Source: Roseibium sediminis
GTDB taxonomy: Bacteria > Pseudomonadota > Alphaproteobacteria > Rhizobiales > Stappiaceae
Direction: 5' to 3'
DNA length: 64,000 nucleotides
Assembly (NCBI RefSeq): GCF_008711325.1
Contig: NZ_VXDB01000003.1
Coordinates: forward strand, 1 to 64,000
The notes beneath the pieces are model-generated. The model searched no databases. It was not told the DNA's origin and was given only the letters and a program-made list of their open reading frames with translations. Shown piece by piece: positions 1-7,753 of this stretch (positions are counted from its first letter, which is position 1; each line of letters starts with the position of its first letter). Both the position numbers and the translations under genes were made by a program.

Positions 1-2
1 CC

Positions 3-1814
3 CAGGCTAATCATGCACTAACATTCAAACTGGACCGCTTAGGTGGGGCTGATCACGGTGAGCAGGTCCTCATAACACTGAATTACGTTCAGAAGGTTCC
101 TCGCATTGACAACGCCTACGAACTGGTCGTGCCGATGGTGGTCGGTCCGCGCTATGAAGGCGTCCTTCCAAAGACGATTGCGATGGCGATGGCGTTGGAT
201 GCGGATGATGACTATATGCCCGTGGACCACCAGCGCGAGAAAACCGCCCCGGTTCAAGATGGAAGCGGATGGCTGGTCGAGCGCCTGCCCGAGTATCCGC
301 CGGTCATCGGCTTGACGGCACCGGACAAGATCGATCCCCGGCGGGTCGAACTGAACGCTGCCCTGAGATCCGCAACCGGGTTTCTGTCGCTTGCCTCCTC
401 CACCCATGAAATCGAAACAAAAACCGATGATGGCGTAACGAGTTTCCACTTCGCAAAGGCACGGGAGATCGACAATCGCGACTTCGTTCTGCGGTATTCC
501 ATGGCCGAAGAAGAGCGCATGGCAACGGGCGCATTGACCCATTTTGACGAGACACGCGGCGGCTTTCTGTCATTGCATGTTGAGCCGCCAAAGTTGGCTC
601 CGGATGATCTTGTCACCCCCCGCGAACTTGTTTTTGTCCTGGATACATCAGGTTCCATGGGCGGCCTGCCGATGGAGGCCAGCAAATCCTTCATGCATGC
701 GGCCCTCGACGGCCTGCGTGAGAGTGATCAGTTTCGCATCCTGCGCTTTGCAAGCAACACATCTGCATTCGCCCAGTCGGCCGTGCATGCAACAAAGGCA
801 AACATAGAGGCGGGCAAGAATTTTGTGACCGGATTGTCGGCAGGCGGCGGGACAGAAATGAACAACGCCATCAACGCTGCATTCGATTTGCCGCCAGTCC
901 CCGGAACGATGAGGATCGTTGTGTTCCTGACCGATGGATATATTGGTGGTGACCGGGAGGTCATTCAGACGGTCTCCTACAGGATTGGCAACGCTCGCAT
1001 CCACGCCTTTGGCGTTGGAAAGGCAATCAACCGATATCTGCTTGAAGGACTGGCACGGGAAGGGCGCGGTCGGGTTCGCTACATTGAACCGGGGGAAACC
1101 GGACAGGAAGCAGCAGCTGCCCTTGCCTCCAGCATTGATGCACCACTGCTGACCGATATCGAAATCGACTGGAACGGTCTGGATGTTTCGGATCAAACCC
1201 CCGCTCGTCTACCCGACCTTTTTGCGGGCAACGCGCTTGATGTCATGGCGCGCTACAAGGGCGAAGGCGCACACCAGATTACCGTCAAGGGGTTCGTGAA
1301 CGGAAGGCGGGCCGAAATTCCGGTCTCACTCACTCTCAATGCTGCCAAATCCGAAAGTGAGCAGAAAGCAGACAGTCCCCTGCCGCTCATCTGGGCTCGT
1401 GAGCAGATTTTCGAAAAAGAGCGGGCCCTGACGCTATCGGGCGGAACCGATGCGAAAGCAAAGGCGGAGATCATCCGGCTGGGCCTGGAATACTCGCTGC
1501 AAAGCGCGTTCACGTCCTTCGTTGCGGTTTCTCAGAAGGTCCAAAATCCTGATCCGTCCGCCAATGCAAAGACGTCTGTGCCGCTGCCAAAGGTTTCGGG
1601 CATCTCGAATGCCGCTTATCCAAACCTGAACCTTTCCGGATCGTCCACCCCGGAGCCTGAAGGTTTGGCTGCACTCCTTGGCGCAGTGTTGATGCTGATG
1701 GCGCGCTACAGGACACGGCTGCAAAGGTGGATAAAGCGCCAGTGCTCCGCTACGGAAGACGGAAAAACAACCCGGCCATTTAATGTTCCCGACCGGGTTG
1801 CTAAAGATGGCTAG
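3..1814 (+). CDS. VIT/von Willebrand A domain surface protein, dedicated-sortase target type (5' end outside window)
   Basis: The reading frame is open from base 3 without a stop, and the first codons already read as VIT (inter-alpha-trypsin) domain sequence, so the start lies upstream of the window; the ATG at 129 is internal. A von Willebrand A domain follows, with the metal-site motif DTSGS near bases 645-659, a conserved Thr in GGGTEMNN near 850, and FLTDG near 925. The C-terminus has a short STPEPE motif, one hydrophobic segment and an Arg/Lys-rich tail (about 1645-1740), the layout of a surface-sorting signal. This matches the family of marine proteobacterial sortase targets, usually the only sortase substrate in its genome and encoded beside the sortase; the sortase gene would lie upstream, out of view. 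The motif also resembles PEP-CTERM, so an exosortase remains possible. An AACCCGG/CCGGGTT inverted repeat (1769-1799) sits within the last codons. Confidence 0.85.
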   Translation, partial: QANHALTFKLDRLGGADHGEQVLITLNYVQKVPRIDNAYELVVPMVVGPRYEGVLPKTIAMAMALDADDDYMPVDHQREKTAPVQDGSGWLVERLPEYPPVIGLTAPDKIDPRRVELNAALRSATGFLSLASSTHEIETKTDDGVTSFHFAKAREIDNRDFVLRYSMAEEERMATGALTHFDETRGGFLSLHVEPPKLAPDDLVTPRELVFVLDTSGSMGGLPMEASKSFMHAALDGLRESDQFRILRFASNTSAFAQSAVHATKANIEAGKNFVTGLSAGGGTEMNNAINAAFDLPPVPGTMRIVVFLTDGYIGGDREVIQTVSYRIGNARIHAFGVGKAINRYLLEGLAREGRGRVRYIEPGETGQEAAAALASSIDAPLLTDIEIDWNGLDVSDQTPARLPDLFAGNALDVMARYKGEGAHQITVKGFVNGRRAEIPVSLTLNAAKSESEQKADSPLPLIWAREQIFEKERALTLSGGTDAKAKAEIIRLGLEYSLQSAFTSFVAVSQKVQNPDPSANAKTSVPLPKVSGISNAAYPNLNLSGSSTPEPEGLAALLGAVLMLMARYRTRLQRWIKRQCSATEDGKTTRPFNVPDRVAKDG

Positions 1815-1853
1815 TGGCTGGAAACGCCCCAACGATAGAAGGACCGGCAAATC

Positions 1854-2564
1854 GTGAAATCGATCCTTGTGGTTGAAGATGACCGCAACATCTCAGACGT
1901 GATTTGCTTCGCCCTGGAAAAGGCAGGTTACCGCACGGTCGTCGCGCCAGACGGACTGGCTGCGGTAACCACTTTCAAGGGTTCGTCGTTCGACTTCATC
2001 GTTCTGGACGTGGGATTGCCGGAACTGGACGGGCTTGAAGTCTGCCGCCAGATCCGGCGCCTGTCAGAAGTGCCCATCCTTTTCCTGTCTGCGCGTGATG
2101 ACGAGATTGACAGAATACTCGGGCTGGAAATCGGCGGCGATGACTATGTCACCAAACCGTTTAGCCCGCGCGAACTGGTGGCCAGGGTCAGTGCCATTCT
2201 CCGCCGCGGAAAGCTCGGATCGTCAACTGAAGAGGAAGAGGACAACTGCCTGCACCATGGTGATCTGGTCTTGAAACCCGAGGCTTTCACAGCGCGGATG
2301 AGCCAGACAACACTCGGCCTCACAAAACTGGAATTCTCGATCCTCCACATCCTCGTGAAACGACCGACCATGGTGTTCGAGCGATCCCGGATCCTGGACC
2401 TTGCCTATCCCGACAACATTCATGTGTCGGACCGAACCATCGACAGCCATATCCGCAACCTCAGGGCCAAATTCGCAAAGGCTGGCTGCGAAGACGTCAT
2501 AGAGACCGTGCATGGCGTAGGCTTTCGTATCGGGGCTTGCCGTCACGCTGGGGATCGGGCCTGA
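1854..2564 (+). CDS. OmpR-family response regulator, possibly of the dedicated sortase system
   Basis: 236 residues starting at a GTG. The N-terminal receiver domain has the acidic pair E8-D9-D10, the phosphate-accepting Asp at residue 52 (IVLDVGLPELDG), and the conserved Lys in the YVTKPFSP motif. Residues about 130-230 form a winged-helix DNA-binding domain with the DRTIDSHIRNLRAK recognition helix typical of OmpR/PhoB/CreB. It follows the vWA gene by 39 bases, and its TGA overlaps the ATG of the kinase gene (TGATG), so the two are translationally coupled. Family and two-component role are clear. Assignment to the sortase-associated regulator subfamily (PdsR) is inferred from the neighbouring vWA gene, and no target is visible. 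Confidence 0.88.
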   Translation: MKSILVVEDDRNISDVICFALEKAGYRTVVAPDGLAAVTTFKGSSFDFIVLDVGLPELDGLEVCRQIRRLSEVPILFLSARDDEIDRILGLEIGGDDYVTKPFSPRELVARVSAILRRGKLGSSTEEEEDNCLHHGDLVLKPEAFTARMSQTTLGLTKLEFSILHILVKRPTMVFERSRILDLAYPDNIHVSDRTIDSHIRNLRAKFAKAGCEDVIETVHGVGFRIGACRHAGDRA

Positions 2565-4117
2565 TGCGAACAAAATGGCGCCCGTCATTATCAATGATTG
2601 CAAGTGCAATGGTCGCGGTCGCCTTGCTTCTGCCCCTGACCGGCATCTTCTTCTTTCGCCTTTACGAAAACCAGCTGGTTCGCAGCACCGAGGCAGAGCT
2701 GATTGCCCAGTCGGCCGGACTTCGGGCAGCCATTATTCAATATCTTTCCAATGTCGCCCTTGGCGATTTTCCGCGCGGACAACCTGTCGCTCCTCCCAAA
2801 CTGGCGAAAGGTGAAAAGTGGTCACCCACGCTTCCCCAACTGGATATCAGCACCACGCCCATCCAGTCCAAAAGGCCGGATGCCCGACCCGCCCTGGAGC
2901 CGGTGGATTTCGCCTATCAGAGGCTCGCAGACTTCGTTGCTCCAATGATCGTGGATGTTCAACAGACAACCCTCGCCGGCTTTCGGATCCTCGATTTCAA
3001 CGGAACCGTGATTGCCGGGCGCTCGGAAGTGGGCCTGTCGCTGGCCCATGTCGATGAGGTGGGCCGAGCCCTGCAAGGGGTTTACGCCAGCACTTTGAGA
3101 GAACGGCCCGTGGACAATTCCCAGCCGATCTATTCCATCAGCCGCGGAACCCGGGTTCGCATCTTTGCAGCCATGCCGGTCATTCATGACGGGCATGTGG
3201 TTGCCGTCGTTTACGCCTCGCGAACACCGAGCAACGTCGTCAAGGAACTTTACTTTGAGCGCAAGCGCCTGATCGGCATGGCCATTGTCATCATCGCGGC
3301 TGCGTCCGGTATGATTTTCATTTTCTCAAGAGCTATTTCAGGCCCCATACAAACTCTGGCAAGCCGTGCCGAACAGATCGGACATGGTGACCGGAAGGCG
3401 ATCGGCCCGCTGAAAAGATATGGCAGCAGAGAGGTGGAAATCCTGTCCGGTGAGCTCATGTCCATGTCCCGGCGCCTCTATGACCGGGCAGACTACATCA
3501 ATGCGTTCGCGACCCATGTGAGCCACGAGCTGAAAAGCCCGTTGACCTCCATTCGCGGTGCCGTTGAGCTGGTCAGGGACAGTGACATGACGCCTGAAGA
3601 ACGCACGCATTTCCTGTCCAATATCGAACGCGACACCGACCGCCTGACAATCCTCGTCGACCGTCTGCGCGAACTGGCTCGGGCCGACAACGCCGTGCCC
3701 AGCGGCCATGCCGATCTGGAAAGCGCCTTGAACAAGACCCTCATCCGGTTTGAAGGTCTGACCCTGGAGCTTTCAGGCACGGCAACATTGCCGATGACGC
3801 CCGAAAGCGCGGCCATGATTTTCGACAATCTCTTCGAAAATGCCCGCAATCACGGTGCAACCCGTTTGAACGTCTGGACGGAAGACACTGAAGACGAAGT
3901 CCACATCCACATCACCGACAATGGATCAGGTATCTCCCAAGGCAGCGCTGTGCATGTGTTCGACATGTTTTATACGACACGCAGAGACGCTGGCGGCACA
4001 GGCCTTGGACTGTCGATCGTGTCCTCCCTGATCAAGACCCATGGCGGCACGATCTGCGTTGTCCCGTCGACCGACGGCGCGCATTTTCTAGTCACGCTAC
4101 CGACACCCTCTCGCTGA
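2564..4117 (+). CDS. membrane sensor histidine kinase, partner of the upstream response regulator
   Basis: I chose the ATG at 2564, which overlaps the stop of the regulator (TGATG), over an in-frame TTG at 2537; the product is then 517 residues. It has an N-terminal membrane segment (about residues 10-32), a periplasmic sensor region of about 200 residues, a second membrane segment near 3270-3335, a HAMP region, the phospho-acceptor His at about residue 321 in SHELKSP, and HATPase motifs (FDNLFENARNHG, DNGSG, GGTGLGLSIV). Overall it resembles CreC-like and dedicated-sortase-system kinases; the shared operon supports the latter, but the ligand cannot be read from sequence. It probably phosphorylates the regulator encoded just before it. 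Confidence 0.88.
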   Translation: MRTKWRPSLSMIASAMVAVALLLPLTGIFFFRLYENQLVRSTEAELIAQSAGLRAAIIQYLSNVALGDFPRGQPVAPPKLAKGEKWSPTLPQLDISTTPIQSKRPDARPALEPVDFAYQRLADFVAPMIVDVQQTTLAGFRILDFNGTVIAGRSEVGLSLAHVDEVGRALQGVYASTLRERPVDNSQPIYSISRGTRVRIFAAMPVIHDGHVVAVVYASRTPSNVVKELYFERKRLIGMAIVIIAAASGMIFIFSRAISGPIQTLASRAEQIGHGDRKAIGPLKRYGSREVEILSGELMSMSRRLYDRADYINAFATHVSHELKSPLTSIRGAVELVRDSDMTPEERTHFLSNIERDTDRLTILVDRLRELARADNAVPSGHADLESALNKTLIRFEGLTLELSGTATLPMTPESAAMIFDNLFENARNHGATRLNVWTEDTEDEVHIHITDNGSGISQGSAVHVFDMFYTTRRDAGGTGLGLSIVSSLIKTHGGTICVVPSTDGAHFLVTLPTPSR

Positions 4118-4123
4118 ACTGCT

Positions 4124-4145
4124 GGATGCTCTTCCATCAGCATCC
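4124..4145 (+). terminator. hairpin after the kinase gene, possible terminator
   Basis: A perfect 7-bp stem, GGATGCT/AGCATCC, with an 8-base loop starts 6 bases after the kinase stop codon. The T-tract behind it is weak (cctcattt), so an intrinsic terminator is only possible. Confidence 0.35.
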
Positions 4146-4301
4146 GACCTCATTTGGCGTGCGCCAACAAAGCATATGAAGGCATTCGGAACGCAGTCCA
4201 AGACAGCAGAGAACGGACCTCTTTGTCACGGTGATGTTCCGCATCGCGGGCCGGGACTGAAGCTGACTTTGACCTCGGATCTTGCTTGCGCCCCACTATC
4301 G

Positions 4302-5171
4302 TCAGGAATCCTGACAACAGTTCCAGAACTCCTGCGCAACCGGGCTGAGGCGTCGATCCGGATTTCGGATCATTCTCAACTGCCTTTGTGCGTGTGGGTC
4401 TTCTGGACGAATGAACCCGATTTCCTCAGGTTGGCGGCTGACTGCTCCCTCCGGCAGAATTGTTGCCCCCAACCCTTCGCGCACAAAAGACAGAAGGGCG
4501 GTCGTGTTTCTGGCTTCCAGTGTGCAGGTGGACATGACCTCCCGAACATCCTGGCTGTCCACCAATGAACACAGCGCGTTTCCGATAAAGGGCTCAAGGT
4601 GCGTCAGCGACCAGCTGGGCTGTTGCCCGGCATTTATCCTCTTCCAGATCTCTCCGCCGTTGCGAAAGACAATGCCGAGGTCGTCCTGAAGCACAACGGT
4701 GCCTTCGTCGGGAGCGTCAGGTGTGGTGGTGACGATGCCGATATCCGCTTCTTCGAGGCGAATGCTGCGGCGAACTGACAAGCTGTCTGCATCGCTGATT
4801 TCCAGACGGACATCCGGGTGCAGTCGGGAAAAGGTCGAGATCCTGTCCGGCAGCAGGGTCACTGTCGCAGAAGGGACGGTTACGATGCGCACCGTTCCCG
4901 CCTTGGACGCCACATGTCGGCGGATTGCTTCCCGGCTGCGTTCGAAAGTGTCTGTCGCTCGGACCGCTTCTTCCAGCACCAGTTCCCCAAGGGGCGAGAG
5001 ACGGTTTTTGCGATCCGTTTCGAACAGGGGAGCTCCAAGTTCCTCTTCGAGTTGAGCGAGCATCATGGAAAGGGCAGAAGGAGTTCGCCCAAGGGAACTT
5101 GCGGCCGCGGCCAGGGTTCCCTGTTCAGCAACGGCACGAAAAACGCGCAGCATTTCCAGCTTGATAGCCAA
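4302..5171 (-). CDS. LysR-family transcriptional regulator
   Basis: 289 residues, the usual LysR length. The N-terminal winged helix-turn-helix (about residues 1-60, AAAASSLGRTPSALSMMLAQ) is followed by the linker helix and a periplasmic-binding-like effector domain. It is divergent from the aldehyde dehydrogenase operon with a 90-base gap holding two inverted repeats, so it most likely controls that operon and itself. The effector is unknown; by analogy it would be the substrate or an intermediate of the adjacent pathway. Confidence 0.88.
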   Translation of the reverse strand: MAIKLEMLRVFRAVAEQGTLAAAASSLGRTPSALSMMLAQLEEELGAPLFETDRKNRLSPLGELVLEEAVRATDTFERSREAIRRHVASKAGTVRIVTVPSATVTLLPDRISTFSRLHPDVRLEISDADSLSVRRSIRLEEADIGIVTTTPDAPDEGTVVLQDDLGIVFRNGGEIWKRINAGQQPSWSLTHLEPFIGNALCSLVDSQDVREVMSTCTLEARNTTALLSFVREGLGATILPEGAVSRQPEEIGFIRPEDPHAQRQLRMIRNPDRRLSPVAQEFWNCCQDS

Positions 5172-5181
5172 TTCAATTTTC

Positions 5182-5216
5182 CTGAAAAAAACTTCAGAAC
5201 TTCAAGATTGCCTGAA
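5182..5216. promoter_or_regulatory. probable LysR operator between the divergent regulator and aldehyde dehydrogenase genes
   Basis: Two dyads lie side by side: CTGAA-N6-TTCAG (5182-5197) and TTCAAG-N4-CCTGAA (5201-5216). Paired dyads in a short divergent intergenic region are the usual layout of a LysR activation and recognition site. Binding is inferred. Confidence 0.5.
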
Positions 5217-5261
5217 ACAAAAATGCACGTCTACATGATTTGAGAAAAATTGTGAGGCGAC

Positions 5262-6713
5262 ATGACTACAAACAACGGGATCTTCATCGCAGGCCGCTGG
5301 GAAAAGGGAGTGTCAGCGATCGAGAACCGGAACCCGTCCGACCTGTCTGATGTAATCGGGCACTTTGGTCAGGCAGGACCGGAGCAGCTGAATGAAGCGC
5401 TAGCAGCCGCGAGAACCGCACAGAAGATCTGGTGGCGCGCCGGAATTCAAAAGCGTCATGACGTTCTCATGGCCATTGGCAATGAGTTGATGGCTCGTTC
5501 TGCGGAAATCGGAGAGCTCCTGTCCCGCGAGGAAGGCAAACCGCTGGCCGAAGGCAAGGGTGAAGTCTATCGAGCCGGTCAGTTCTTTACATATTTTGCC
5601 GCCGAAGCGCTGCGCCTCCATGGCGATCTGGCGGAAAGCGTGCGTCCGGGTATCGAAATCGATGTTCGGAGGGAGCCTGTCGGGGTTGTCGCTATCGTCA
5701 GTCCCTGGAATTTCCCCGTAGCAACTCCAGCCTGGAAAATTGCCCCTGCACTTGCTTTCGGAAACGCCGTTGTGTGGAAGCCGGCAAACATGACCCCGGC
5801 CAGTGCGATCGCGCTAACGGAAATCATAGTAAGGCAGGACATCCCCGCCGGCCTTTTCAATCTGGTTAGCGGTTCAGGCCGCGATGTCGGCCAAAGGCTC
5901 ATCGAAAGCGCGGAAGTGGACGCAATCAGCTTTACCGGGTCAGTTGCCGTCGGGCGGTCCATCGCGTCTGCAGCTGTCACCCGGATGACCAAGGTCCAGA
6001 TGGAAATGGGTTCAAAGAACCCCATGCTGATCATGGACGATGCGGATCTGGACCTGGCCGTTGCGCATGCCGCCAACGCGGCCTTCGGCGGAACCGGCCA
6101 GAAGTGTACAGCGGCAAGCCGTCTGATTGTTCACGAAAGGATTCATGACGCCTTTGTCGACAGGCTCGTCAAGGCCACCACGGCCCTTCGTGTCGGACAT
6201 GCACTGGATGGCGACACACAGATCGGCCCGGTTGTCAGCGAAAGTCAGCTTCAGGCCAATCTGGAGCATGTCGAAATCGGTCAAAAGGAAGGGGCGGAAC
6301 TCCTGTGTGGCGGACACCGGCTTGAGCGGCCGACGGAAGGCTACTTCATGGCTCCAGCTGTCTTTGCAAACACCCGCAACGACATGCGGATCAATCGTGA
6401 AGAGATGTTTGCCCCGATAACCAGCGTCATCAAGGCTGCCAGCTACGATGAGGCTCTCGCGATCGCCAATGACAGCGAATTTGGCCTGACCGCCGGCATC
6501 ATGACCAGCTCGCTTGCTCGTGCCTCCCACTTCCGCTGCAACATGCGCGCAGGCTGCGTCATGGTGAACCTGCCGACCGCAGGTACGGACTACCATGTTC
6601 CCTTTGGTGGACGCGGCTCTTCGTCCTTCGGCCCCCGCGAACAGGGCAAATACGCTGCCGAGTTCTACACCTCGGTGAAGACTGCATATGTCTTCTCGGG
6701 AGAACCGTCATGA
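5262..6713 (+). CDS. NAD(P)-dependent aldehyde dehydrogenase, alpha-ketoglutarate-semialdehyde dehydrogenase-like
   Basis: 483 residues with the complete ALDH active site: Asn150 (SPWNFP), Lys173 (VWKPA), Glu248 (QMEMGSKN), and catalytic Cys282 (GTGQKCTAAS). The C-terminal GPREQGKYAAEFYTSVKT stretch resembles 2,5-dioxovalerate (alpha-ketoglutaric semialdehyde) dehydrogenases, but substrate within this superfamily is hard to call. It is the first gene of the operon divergent from the LysR regulator, with GAGG five bases before the ATG; its TGA overlaps the ATG of the next gene. It probably oxidises a semialdehyde released from the compound imported by the downstream BCCT carrier. Confidence 0.88.
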   Translation: MTTNNGIFIAGRWEKGVSAIENRNPSDLSDVIGHFGQAGPEQLNEALAAARTAQKIWWRAGIQKRHDVLMAIGNELMARSAEIGELLSREEGKPLAEGKGEVYRAGQFFTYFAAEALRLHGDLAESVRPGIEIDVRREPVGVVAIVSPWNFPVATPAWKIAPALAFGNAVVWKPANMTPASAIALTEIIVRQDIPAGLFNLVSGSGRDVGQRLIESAEVDAISFTGSVAVGRSIASAAVTRMTKVQMEMGSKNPMLIMDDADLDLAVAHAANAAFGGTGQKCTAASRLIVHERIHDAFVDRLVKATTALRVGHALDGDTQIGPVVSESQLQANLEHVEIGQKEGAELLCGGHRLERPTEGYFMAPAVFANTRNDMRINREEMFAPITSVIKAASYDEALAIANDSEFGLTAGIMTSSLARASHFRCNMRAGCVMVNLPTAGTDYHVPFGGRGSSSFGPREQGKYAAEFYTSVKTAYVFSGEPS

Positions 6714-7729
6714 CCGATGCCCCGCTTATTGACGGACTGCAGTATGCACGATGGTCGGAAAAGGTCTTCCGGCAGATGCGAGCGGGCGGCGTCGATGCGG
6801 TGCACGTGACCATCACCTATCACGAGAACTTCCGCGAAACCGTACACAATATCGAACAGTGGAACCGATGGTTCGAGACCTTCCCGGACCTGATCTTTCA
6901 GGGCCGGACCGGTGCCGATGTGGAACTGGCCCGAAAGACCGGCCGCACGGCAATCTTCTTTGGTTCGCAAAACCCGTCATGCATGGAAGACGATATCGGC
7001 CTGATCGAAATCCTGCACACTCTGGGTTTGCGGTTCATGCAGCTGACCTACAACAACCAGTCGCTGCTCGCTTCGGGGTGCTACGAGGATGAAGACACCG
7101 GCATTACCCGGATGGGCCGCGAAGTCATCCAGGAGATGAACCGCGTCGGGTTGGTAATCGACATGAGCCATTCGGGCGAAAAGTCGACGCTGGAGGCGAT
7201 TGAACTCTCCTCACGACCGATCGCTATCACCCACGCCAACCCTGCAAACTGGCACCCTGCCCTGCGGAACAAATCCGACATGCTCTTGCGTGCACTTGGA
7301 CAAAGTGGCGGCATGCTTGGGTTTTCCGTCTATCCGCATCACCTGAAGAATGGCAGCGCCTGCCAGCTGCAGGACTTTTGCGAAATGATCGCTCGCACCG
7401 CCGACCTGATGGGCATCCAGCATATCGGTATCGGAACGGACCTTTGTCAGGACCAGCCCGACAGTGTGGTGGAATGGATGCGGGTCGGCAGATGGACCAA
7501 GTCAATCGACTATGGCGAAGGCTCCGCCAAATCCCCCGGCTTTCCGAAGATGCCCGAATGGTTCTCGGATAACCGGCATTTTGATCAGATTGCCACGGGT
7601 TTGAGATCCGTCGGAATGAGCCCGAACGAAGTAAGCGCGGTCATGGGAGGAAACTGGCAGCGCTTCTTTGAAACAAGCTTCGGCGCTTCTGCAGCCACGC
7701 CGGCGAAGGTGTCGCACGCGGCTGAATAG
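6710..7729 (+). CDS. peptidase M19 (membrane dipeptidase)-fold protein lacking the N-terminal metal ligands
   Basis: 339 residues with the overall pattern of renal/membrane dipeptidases: LTYNN, EMNRVGLVIDMSHSG and ITHANP (second and third metal-site His), IGIGTD and a C-terminal MGGNWQRFF helix. Canonical M19 enzymes begin with DGHND, whose His and Asp bind zinc; here the aligned stretch is DGLQYARW, so both are missing, and the bridging Glu of the IEGG region is replaced by FGSQN. It may thus have a different metal site or activity. It overlaps the aldehyde dehydrogenase gene by 4 bases and precedes the BCCT gene by 24 bases. Family is fairly secure; dipeptidase activity is doubtful. Confidence 0.8.
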   Translation: MTDAPLIDGLQYARWSEKVFRQMRAGGVDAVHVTITYHENFRETVHNIEQWNRWFETFPDLIFQGRTGADVELARKTGRTAIFFGSQNPSCMEDDIGLIEILHTLGLRFMQLTYNNQSLLASGCYEDEDTGITRMGREVIQEMNRVGLVIDMSHSGEKSTLEAIELSSRPIAITHANPANWHPALRNKSDMLLRALGQSGGMLGFSVYPHHLKNGSACQLQDFCEMIARTADLMGIQHIGIGTDLCQDQPDSVVEWMRVGRWTKSIDYGEGSAKSPGFPKMPEWFSDNRHFDQIATGLRSVGMSPNEVSAVMGGNWQRFFETSFGASAATPAKVSHAAE

Positions 7730-7753
7730 AACAGACTATCTTGGGAGGAATAC

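Noticed and set aside
1769..1799. Hairpin AACCCGG/CCGGGTT as terminator of the vWA gene
   Set aside because: It lies before the stop codon and has no T-tract; it may be chance or a processing site.
4176..4568. Open frame on the plus strand after the kinase gene
   Set aside because: It overlaps the LysR gene on the other strand, lacks a ribosome site and looks like no known protein.
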